From contig MU617087.1 in NCBI GenBank assembly GCA_025201705.1, positions 1 through 24,027 on the forward strand: a DNA stretch of 24,027 nt, in the 5' to 3' direction. Source of the DNA: Dissophora ornata. Taxonomy: Eukaryota > Mortierellomycota > Mortierellomycetes > Mortierellales > Mortierellaceae. The notes beneath the pieces are model-generated. The model did not search any database. It was not told where the DNA came from and saw nothing but the letters and a program-made list of their open reading frames with translations. A program made the translations under genes and the position numbers. This document shows positions 16,433 to 24,027 of this stretch, one piece after another. The first letter of the stretch is position 1, and each line of letters begins with the position of its first letter.

Positions 16433-19382
16433 TTACTGCACCAGCAGAGGCTGGAATTCGTATCGTGATTTTGGCACGAGCATGAACGCAATGTGGTCTT
16501 CCATCATCTTCTGCCCGATCTGCCCTTCTTCTTCTTCGTAGTATCCGTAGTCGTCCTCCTTTTCTTCACGCGAATTCATCGTCTGCTGCTGATTGAATAG
16601 GTCAGGGAGAGTTTCCTGCGCCTCCACAGCCAAAGGCGAGAGACAGTGCGAAGACGGAGAAACAGACATCGCCGGAGTTGCGTTCTTTGTCTTTTTAGAA
16701 CTAGACGATTTCCGACCCAACGAAAAGATCGAGACGATCTGTTTCCGAAGCGTCAACCCGTATTCTTCTTCCTCTCCCTCTTCCCCATTTGGAGCCTGCA
16801 GGTCTGGTGATGATGGTCTGGACTCTGCTGTTCTAATCGGCAGAACTGGCGTCGACATGTGTCGACGCAGAGTCTCTGGCGCAGTTGTTGTCGCTCTCGA
16901 TGCGTCGTCTACGTTCTCAGGAGTGACATCAGAAAAAAACGTCGAGATGTCTCGTCTGCGACCGTTGGCAAGCCGCATCGAGTTGTTCTTTCGATTCGGA
17001 AGTGTATCTGCGCGATTCCTCGTCTGTCCATGGTCTGGGGCCATCGTCGACATCAAAGTAGAAGACGGTGCCTGTGTCGTATTTGATCGAAACAAGGTCC
17101 TTCTCCTGTGCGCGCGCACTCGCTCACCAGTAGGCGTTGGACATCTCTGTTGCGATGGCTGCTGTTCTTGTTGTTGCTTTTGTTGTTGTTGCTGCTGCTG
17201 CTGTTGACTCTGTTTCAGAATCTCGGTCGTCTCAGGCCCGGCCCGCAGGGGCTTGAAGTCTGTCATACGTGTGCTGTCCAGTACTGGACTGGCAGGCCGA
17301 GAACTTGGAGTTCGAGATCTCTCTTCCTCTTGCGGGTGTTCCAGGATGGGGCCGCTTTTTGGGGAAAGGAACGAATTGGGACGGGTTCCACTGCTACCAC
17401 CACCGAAACGAGATGAACAGTGCCGTGCAAGTGACCGCAATGATGGCGACAGATGGTCTTTCAGCGTCTTCTTGCGGCTCAAGGTGGGTGCGGCAGGAGT
17501 AACAGTCTCAACAGGCATGGTTTGCGAGGTCGTCAGACCGATGTTATTTGCTGAAGTTGTCGAGTAGTCCGCGTTCATTGTTGTCTCACCGTTATTAACT
17601 TTTGTGAGGAACATAGCAGGACGAATGACGACATTTTTTTCGACAGAACTCATATTCTTGGCTGCTGCTGCCCCCAGTAAGGTGTTGGATCGACAGATCC
17701 CCAGAGCGCGAGATGTCTCCCGGGAGAGCAGGGATGGCGAGGCCAATCTGTTGACAGAGCCAGCTCTGACAACATAGGAGTCTTGCTGGGTCTGACGCTG
17801 CTGTTCTTGCCGCTGCAGTCTCTCTTGTCGCATCTTTAGCGCTAGCTCTTCTTCTTCTTGCTGCAGGCGTTGATAATAGTTGTGTCTTTCCCAGGCGAGT
17901 TCGTGGGCAGATCGAATGGGAGGTCCATATACAAATGAGGAGGAAGGCTCGTTATCCAATGGTGGTACAGAGATCTGTCGACGAACATGATGATCGACAT
18001 ACGGATAGTGCTGCAGTCTATACTGCTGCATTTGCTGGGCTGGGTCGATGTACTGGCCAAACATTTGATACTGATCGGTTGGATCCGAGTAGGATATATG
18101 ATCATCGAGCCTGGTCGAGGTTGTGTCGAAAGAGATGGAGTGACGATAGGATGGGATTTGGGAGGGGCTAGTGTAATAGAGGTGTCCCGAGGAGTACTGC
18201 TGTTCAAGCGGATAGGAAAATTCTTCGTCAGGGTCAAGCTTCGAAGAGGAATCCATCACATCACATCCAATGAGAAAGGATAGTTCTTCAGTTGGAATAT
18301 CGTCGGCATCTTCCCACGATGACTGCTCCTCCTTCTCAGGAAGGTCCTGACGCTCTAGCCAGGTCGCCACGAACGCGTCATTGGTTTGGCCACTAGGAGC
18401 GTTATCCGTGGCCATCGCGTCAAGAGCAGACGTGGACATGATTTGTGGGATGCTGTTGTGCCTCCTGCGCTTCTCTCCTGAAGAGTTGCATGACTTGAGC
18501 TTTGATAGGTGCTGATGATTAGGGGGTGTGCTGCTGCTGGCTGTACAGTGATCGAGGTGTGCCTGATCTTGCTGCGAAAGGTGCAATGGGGATTGAGGTC
18601 GTTGAGAAGATGGCCGATTTTTTTTGCGCAATCCTTGGCGTCGGTTCTGCAGTAGACTGAGGAAGATCACTGTGAGTGCAATTGAGAGTAGTGTCGCGAT
18701 CGAGGCTATCCGTGAGCGTCGACGGCGTTGCGCGATTTTTTCTGCTTTTGTGCGAGTGGAACGCGTCTTGGGCTGAGACCGAACTTCGGAGGAGGGCATG
18801 CTAGATGGTGACGATGTGGCTGGAAGCAAGTCTTGACCCTTCGTACTGTTGAACGGGGGCGAAGGTGGTGGAGATGGTAGCGTCATGGCCGCAGCGGATG
18901 CTGTTTCGCGTGGTCCTACACCAAGACACTTCTGGTTTGAGCATTTACTATCTTTTTCATCGATCGGAAATGACGAAAGGTATTGGATGGAGGATGTGGG
19001 AGAGCAGGACTGGCAGCAACTGTTGCAGACGGTGTCGGTGGATGATGACAATGATGTGGCGGTCGATGTGGAGGACGTGGAGGATGATGTCGAGGACTGA
19101 GAGCACTGTGTGCTAGTCGAAGAAGACGACACGTTCCTGATCAGCGCTCTCAACTGATTGTGAGCAGGGAAGGACGCACATGAGGTCAGGAAGGATGTGC
19201 AGGAGATATAGAAACAAACATTGAGGGGTAATATTTATGACGGGGAGAGGGGAGTGGTGGGTGGATGGGAAAATGTTCGTAAGGGCAGGGGTGCAATTAG
19301 CGTGAATACGTACGTGCCATATTATTTTATCGAACGCGTTGATAGACCGGCCAGGGGCGAAGCAACACAATAAGCAAGACAT
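16433..19382 (-). CDS. Large Ser/Gln-rich single-pass membrane protein (929 aa), unknown function
   Basis: Exon 1 is 19382-19314 (MSCLLCCFAPGRSINAF...), with a GTACGT donor; a 160-bp intron follows; exon 2 is 19153-16433, entered at CAG/TTG in phase 0. The N-terminus is Cys-rich and could be palmitoylated. A second Cys cluster, CNSCCQSC, lies near residues 66-73. A basic patch (AQRRRRSR) precedes one hydrophobic helix, IASIATLLSIALTVIFLSLL, at about 172-191. The rest is disordered: many R-x-x-S sites (RRHNS, RRQIS, RRHMSTP), a charged coil (RLQQEEEELALKMRQERLQR), a polyQ run near 680, and an acidic YGYYEEEEGQ region near the end. Exon 2 has no ATG for its first 89 codons, so an upstream exon is needed. 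A second candidate first exon is 19801-19628 (MSNVLSPIVARYSLFF..., GTACAG donor), which splices to the same acceptor in the same phase. No known domain. Confidence 0.75.
17168..17206 (-). repeat. CAA/CAG trinucleotide run encoding polyglutamine
   Basis: On the minus strand this is a run of CAG and CAA codons interrupted by a Lys codon, inside the 929-aa gene. Q-rich stretches of this type are length-variable in fungi. Mixed CAG/CAA use suggests a somewhat stabilised tract. Confidence 0.8.
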
Positions 19383-19900
19383 TTTTTTAAAAGTAAAGAG
19401 TGGCAGAAACAGGCCCCATAAGAAGAAAAGGTGTTTGAGAGGACGTAGAAAAGAGGGAAGGTCGGTTAGTCTAGTTTCGCGTCTTATTCGCCTGCGCTGA
19501 TGTGTGCGTAGCACAAAAAAGACGTGATTCGAAAGCCAGAGCATCATTTGGCAAGAAGCAGCGGAATTGGGAAGCGTCAACACAGACACATCACAAACAA
19601 AATATACCACAACTGAGGCGACTGTACCTTGCGGGTTGCATCCGCATGATAGCGGGTCTGGAATCGCCCCTGCGCTTGAAATACGCGCTCGTGCACTTCC
19701 TGGCGCGGGCATTTTGATTTTGCCATCCGGGAAGAATCTGACAGGGCAAGAGTGAAAAAGAGGCTGTAGCGGGCCACAATCGGGCTAAGAACGTTGGACA
19801 TGTTGCTACCTGGGGAATAGTAATATATGTGTATATATGTGAATGTATATCGAATGGAGCTTTATATTTTGAACGGGGTTCTCGACTCTTCAAAAAAAAA
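19383..19900 (-). promoter_or_regulatory. Promoter and leader of the 929-aa gene, with alternative first exon
   Basis: TATAAAG at 19866-19860 on the minus strand precedes an AT-rich stretch and then the first ATG at 19801, which opens a 58-codon frame (19801-19628) ending at a GTACAG donor. If transcription starts just after this TATA box, that ATG comes before the preferred start at 19382. It is therefore either the true first exon or an upstream reading frame. Between the branch-like CTAAC (about 19475) and the acceptor at 19154 there is no AG dinucleotide, which is compatible with splicing directly to 19153. Confidence 0.45.
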
Positions 19901-20977
19901 AAAGGCCACTTTGGGACGTTCGTTATACGAGGCTGTCAACTGATTACAACTCCTGAGAGGCAATGTAGAAGATGTGTTGGGACGTGAAAGGAGAGAGAGT
20001 GACAAAAAAAGGAGAACGAGGGTCAATCGAAGTATTCAACAACGTTCGTGATAAAGTCGTCTTCTGTGCACGAGCTGCTGAGAATGTGAATCAAGGAGAG
20101 TATGTTGCTAGAAAGGAGCCAGATTTATAGGTTATGCTGGATGACGAAGGTAGGATAGAGAGATAATGATGTCTGGAGAAGGGGACGTGTGTTGCTTGTG
20201 TGCGTGTTGTGTGTAACAGGAAGGAAGGATAAACGTCAAATAAATGTTTTGAGAAAAGGGAGGATAGATGCCAACGAAGCAGCGGTAGAGGGCTAATAGC
20301 GGGACAAAATAAAGAAAAGGCCAAGAGGGAGAAATCAGAGAGAGGGACGGGGATCGATGCAGTCCTTATATATAAAAAAGTGGGATGACGAGGGCTGTAA
20401 TAGAGTACGCAACATGATGGCAAATACATGTAAGAAGAGACAGTGAAAAGCACAGAGCACAACAACATCAACAACAAAGCAAGCCCAACGGGAAATGAAT
20501 CGGGATGAGCTCGATTGCTTGGCTCGAGAACTGAGTTTGGTAGACAGATGATGTGGTTAGATAGTAATGTTATGTAAAGAAGCAGACGCCTCTTACGGCG
20601 TCAATTGCGTGAGTTGCTCGTGAAAGACAAGGCGGCCTGTTCCCACGACGCTTCAGACGGGGCCAATGCTTCCGCATAAAAATGTCCAAGATGCAAGTGA
20701 ATGAGCGATGATGGCATTATATGCCAGGTGTAAATGATCTCCCACTTGAGAACACGCTGCAATTTGGGCTAGGGATCAGAAGGAGAAGCAGAACACAAAA
20801 CAAAGGAAAGAGGGGCTTGCAACATTGCTGGGAATACGGTCAATGAGGGTCGGAGAGAAGAAAAGGAGGCAGAGAATACAACGGTAAAAAACAGAACATC
20901 GCAAACAAATGAGCGTAAACTAAAAAAACGTCGGAATCAATCCATGTGCAAACGAAAAGAACAACGAAAGGGAAAGC
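19901..20977. other. Long intergenic region with a TATA box
   Basis: About 1.1 kb without a convincing gene. The plus strand is purine-rich (GAAGG, GAGAG runs), so the minus strand reads as a CT-rich block, as in fungal leaders. TATATATAAAAAA at 20367-20379 on the plus strand is a strong TATA-like site. A short frame starting at the ATG near 20496 (MNRDELDCLARELSLVD) lies about 130 bp downstream and could be the first exon of the following gene, but I cannot join it in phase with confidence. Confidence 0.35.
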
Positions 20978-21446
20978 ATGGATCCATCTCTTCAACAAAG
21001 AGAACAATCGAGACAGCGTAAGCAACATGACGAGCATTTTAAGTCATCCGGCTCTTGTGGTAGGTGCACGCGAAAGAACAAGGATGGATGGTCTTCGATT
21101 CGTAATCAAGAAAAGTCCGACCGCCGCGGACAAGTTGCCCAAGACTCGATCGGATGCTCTCGTGTTTGCCTTTGATGTCGCCTTCCGCCCAGCCTTGAGC
21201 AACGAGCAATGGAGCTGTGGAGTGCCGTCATGGGACATGAGATCAAGGAATCAAGGCAATGCCCATGCCGACACACACACGTTCATGGATCGCGAGTTAT
21301 CCTTTGGAACTATAGCCACAGCAGCAACCCCTGGACACAAGCGAGCCAGGCGAATGAAGCAAGCTGTGCCACTCGTCAAATCTCCGAGGAGAAGTGGACT
21401 TGAGGGCGATGACGGGAAGGCGTTTGGCCCTTTTGCATTGGCATGA
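20978..21446 (+). CDS. Tentative small two-exon gene (140 aa), unknown function
   Basis: Exon 1 (20978-21017) encodes MDPSLQQREQSRQ and ends at a canonical GTAAGC donor. A 46-bp intron ends in GTGGTAG, and exon 2 (21064-21446) continues in phase as RARERTRMDGLRFVIKKSP, TAADKLPKTRSDALVFAFDV and so on, ending FGPFALA. Read without splicing, the same 3' frame stays open for 166 codons. AATAAA at 21479-21484 follows the stop by about 30 bp. The protein is basic, with PGHKRARRMK near the C-terminus, and has no recognised domain. It converges on the minus-strand gene at 21808. An open frame also exists on the opposite strand, so the gene is plausible but not proven. Confidence 0.4.
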
Positions 21447-21807
21447 ACATCGACAACAATCATCATCACCACAGAGCAAATAAAAACAAAACAAATAATA
21501 TCTAGTTTAGATAACAAATAACAATTCAACGGTGACAACTTTACCATCATCCCACATATCCACGCCTTTGCGACCTCCTTGCATGACAAAGACCTGACTC
21601 CCCTTCGTAGCCAAATAGCGCACCAATCACTGCGCCTTGATCCGTTTTCACGCGCGCGTCCCAGTAATCCCGCGTTGTGGTTCTTAATCGCGGAATCGGC
21701 CCTTGCTGGTCATTCTTTGTTATTTTATTGGCAGATGAAAACACATAAAAAGCAGCGAAAAAAATCAAAAAGCAAAATCCCCCTTGCTACTATCCCTTCC
21801 TAGGTGC
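21447..21807. other. Convergent 3' flanks
   Basis: AT-rich region between two convergent genes. It carries a plus-strand AATAAA (21479-21484) and a minus-strand AATAAAATAAC (about 21729-21719), both sensible poly(A) signals. No gene seen. Confidence 0.45.
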
Positions 21808-23309
21808 TCAGTAGCACCACACCTTGGGCATGACATTGAACGCGCTCTCCTTGTCCTTGAATGCCGGAAAGATGACTAGGGCAACTTTGCCGTCAGGGTT
21901 GCTTTTCAGCGACGTTCCCATGTTTTCCTCGTCAAAAGCTGCTCCCAGTGGGACTGTGACTGGTTTAATCGCAGACTCGATTCCATTCATGGCTATTGCG
22001 AGCTCGAATGCCTTGTTGCAAATATCGCGGATCTTGTTCAGCTCGTTCGTGTTAGCGTACACCTTCGACACCAGTTCCGACAGCGCGCTCGAGGCCGTCA
22101 AGACCTCCTCCTCTTGTCGAGGCTTTGTGGCAGGGTCGTCAGCCAACATCTTGCAGAGCTGTTGTCGCCAGCGCACCGCCAACTTCCCGTTCCTCACTTG
22201 CATCCAATCATAGATTTCCTTGAAGCCTTTGTTATAGTCAAAGATGCAGCTCAAGGGCTTGTCAAAAAAGTGCGAGACGAGTGTTGACATAACGACCGAC
22301 TCCATATACAAGTTCAGGTGATAAGATTCCAACTTGTCCTCAGGAACAGGGAAGTCGTCCATGAGCCCTGAGCTCTTGAGGTGCTCTACTGCGGCTTCTT
22401 TGTTCAGATTGACAGACCGTCCTCCTTGCGCCTTTCGGATCAGGTGCTCGATAGAGGCCTTGAGCTGGATCAGACGGTCCCTGATGGTGTAGTGATCGTC
22501 GTCTGTAGCCTTGATGATACGGACATGCTCCAGGTAGTTCTTAGACATGATCTCGTAGTCCCTGTCCTTCTTGGCCAGCTTTTCTTGGAGGTCCATGAAC
22601 TGATTACGAAGGTCGTGGTAAGCCCCGCGCGTGCGGCTGAGCTCATAGTCCATACTCTGTTTCTCCTGCAAGGACTCATCCAGGCTGGCCTGGAGCTCCT
22701 CAATCGTATTGCGGTGAGCGTTGCCCTCGTCAGCGGCCGCGTTTGAGTTGGACTGAGCTGCGGCGTTAACTGGTGTTTCTATATTGCCATTGAGCGACCA
22801 GTCAGCATCCAAGCTCCTCCCGTTGGGTGAAAGAAACCGATAGATGTTTTCATGTCTACATAGGAAGCACCGCCAACGCGGCACAGCATGACGCCCATCT
22901 CGTGCTGGCGAATGTCATGGAAACAAAGCCATTGCTCACCTTCGTCCTCAATCATTTCCATGTCCTCATCCTCTTCCTCTGTATAAGTTGTGGAAATACT
23001 CAACACTGTTGATTGTGCCGTGGCGCGGACTGGCGAGGTTGGGTCTGCTGTTGCGGAGACGGGGGTTATAGGGACATCTATCGCGACAGTAGAGGCAGCC
23101 GGGTCCTGGGGGTTTGCGCCCACAGGCGAGGAAGGTTTAGTGTCGACCATGATTGTATCCAAGGCGGGCGAAGGCTGAGGCGTGTCCTTTTTCTTTGGGT
23201 CCTCAAAGGACGAAAAGGACGGCTCGCCGTAAAAGGCTGAGTTTTCCGCGTTGAGGCTGAGGTCGGTGTTGAGGACCGGCGAGGTAGGCGAGGACGAGGT
23301 GGTAGTCAT
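21808..23309 (-). CDS. Conserved uncharacterised coiled-coil protein (about 480 aa)
   Basis: The start MTTTSSSPTSP at 23309 follows a CT-rich leader. Exon 1 is disordered (TP, SPV repeats), then acidic (EEEDEDMEMIEDEGEQW), then WLCFHDIRQHEMGVMLCRVG. The last exon starts at 22778 after ATATAG, with CTGAC as branch site. It contains a coiled coil (IEELQASLDESLQEKQ, NQFMDLQEKLAKKDRDYEI) and a compact C-terminal domain: IQLKASIEHLIRKAQGGRS, HFFDKPLSCIFDYNKGF, VRWRQQLCKMLADDPATK, PDGKVALVIFPAF and a terminal PKVWCY. I have seen that C-terminal domain in several Mortierella-type hypothetical proteins; it has no named function that I know. The donor is ambiguous: GTTTCT (22837; 480 aa) or GTGCTT (22870; 469 aa) both keep phase. 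An unspliced read would stop at the ATATAG. Confidence 0.75.
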
Positions 23310-23560
23310 CGGCAGAGACGGTGGATGAACTTGAGAGCGAATAAAGAAAGGAGCAAGAGAGGGGGAGAGAGAGAAGAGAAGAAGAAGAAGAGGGGGGAAG
23401 AGCGAAAAGAGGATGGGGTGGATGCGAATCAGGAACAGCCCAGGTGCAGAATCTGTCTTTGTGGCGATGATGACCGGCGGCCAGTAGTCGTAGAAAGTCA
23501 GTTTCTGTCTGTCACGCCGGAGTTTCTCTCTCCCCCGTGCGAGAGCGCGCGAGTGCATGT
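23310..23560 (-). promoter_or_regulatory. CT-rich leader of the coiled-coil protein gene
   Basis: The plus strand at 23335-23415 is a purine block (GGGGGAGAGAGAGAAGAGAAGAAG), so the transcript leader is CT-rich and ends shortly before the ATG at 23309. The coding frame stays open upstream through this block, but the translation there is a Ser/Pro/Leu artefact of the CT tract, so I place the start after it. Confidence 0.5.
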
Positions 23561-23986
23561 GCGCAATGCGGCGGTAGACTGACGAAGGGGCGGGATATGC
23601 CTAGAGCATAGCACAGAGCACCACGCACACCGCGTACATGCACCCCCCCTGCCTACCGTCCGTCCCGCGCCAGCCTGCATGCCCCAGCGCCAGCCAGCCC
23701 GGGGCCTCCCCTCGCTGCCCTCCCAAGCGTCCAGCACAACGGTGCGCTGACTCGACACAGCCGCGCAACGGCACCCTGTGTTGGCCTCGTCCCCCATCGC
23801 ATGTTTGTTGTTTGCACAGCCCACACGCTGTCGACCCTTGTGCGCAAATCATAGGCTCCGTCTGCCTTGCCAGGGCACAACCTGACGACCACAAAGTCGC
23901 CCAAACAACAGCAGCCTTCGCCTTGCTGCGTCCGTCGCTTGGTCTTGGACTTCACCTTGTCCCCTCGACCCACGACTCCTGACCTT
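23561..23986. other. GC-rich divergent intergenic region at the right edge
   Basis: C-rich on the plus strand (CCCCCCCTGCC, CCAGCGCCAGCCAGCCC). Long frames exist on both strands only because stop codons are rare in such composition; none has a domain or a start in context. It lies between divergent promoters. Confidence 0.35.
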
Positions 23987-24027
23987 TATAAGTCGAGAAC
24001 TCTCTCTCCTTTTATTTCTTTTTTTTT
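23987..24027 (+). promoter_or_regulatory. TATA box and CT-rich leader of a gene beyond the right edge
   Basis: TATAAG at 23987-23992 is followed within 10 bp by a pyrimidine run (CTCTCTCTCC, then T-rich) to the end of the window. This repeats the TATA-plus-CT layout of the URC1 promoter, so a plus-strand gene probably starts shortly after the edge. Confidence 0.5.

Noticed and set aside
16593..17567. Several plus-strand frames within the 929-aa gene, including a poly-Cys/Leu run
   Set aside because: They are the antisense of polyQ and Ser-rich codons of the minus-strand gene.
20091..20477. Minus-strand 128-codon frame, Leu/Ser/Pro-rich
   Set aside because: Its translation is explained by a CT-rich stretch; no domain, and no partner exon could be found.
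23498..23982. Overlapping frames on both strands at the GC-rich right edge
   Set aside because: High GC makes stops rare; both strands are open and neither shows a domain or start context.
1..24027. tRNA, rRNA or CRISPR features
   Set aside because: I looked for tRNA-like cloverleaf boxes and regularly spaced repeats by eye and saw none; a tRNA scan would be needed to exclude them fully.

Overview
The window looks like nuclear DNA of a filamentous fungus, most likely an early-diverging one of the Mortierella type (Mortierellomycota/Mucoromycota). The reasons are: many short GT-AG introns (about 46-190 bp, often with CTAAC/CTGAC branch sites); CT-rich leaders just before start codons; TATA boxes; low-complexity Ser/Gln-rich proteins; and gene families I associate with that lineage. 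The lineage call is inference from memory of families, with no database search behind it. Exon coordinates were built by hand from splice signals and reading phase.

Layout. (1) 1-3.1 kb, minus strand: the 5' end of an Arl8-type small GTPase, then a complete nine-exon septin. (2) 3.1-4.2 kb: divergent promoter region. (3) 4.2-6.8 kb, plus strand: a complete nine-exon GTP-cyclohydrolase-II-like gene of the URC1/URG1 (uracil catabolism/uracil-regulated) type. (4) 7.27-14.89 kb: an accessory block framed by two inverted copies of a segment of about 1.3 kb. Each copy carries a head-to-head pair of tiny genes (57 and 59 codons) that share one bidirectional promoter with two TATA boxes. Between the arms lie a 617-aa gene of unknown function with a nuclease-like motif, an imperfect direct repeat of about 260 bp, and two broken gene remnants. 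(5) 15.7 kb: a further small gene (69 aa) that looks like a distant relative of the same small-protein family. (6) 16.4-19.4 kb, minus strand: a large Ser/Gln-rich single-pass membrane protein (929 aa in the preferred model). (7) 20.98-21.45 kb, plus strand: a tentative two-exon small gene. (8) 21.8-23.3 kb, minus strand: a conserved but unnamed coiled-coil protein of about 480 aa. (9) At the right edge: the TATA box and CT-rich leader of a gene that continues off the window.

The core genes (Arl8, septin, URC1) have clean splice phases and intact signature motifs. The interval between the inverted arms is different: it holds decayed genes, duplications and lineage-specific families. The most unusual system here is the inverted, four-copy set of micro-genes. 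The paralogues differ at only a few residues, the promoter between them is almost unchanged, and the whole forms a large inverted repeat that could act as a substrate for inversion of the 5-kb spacer.
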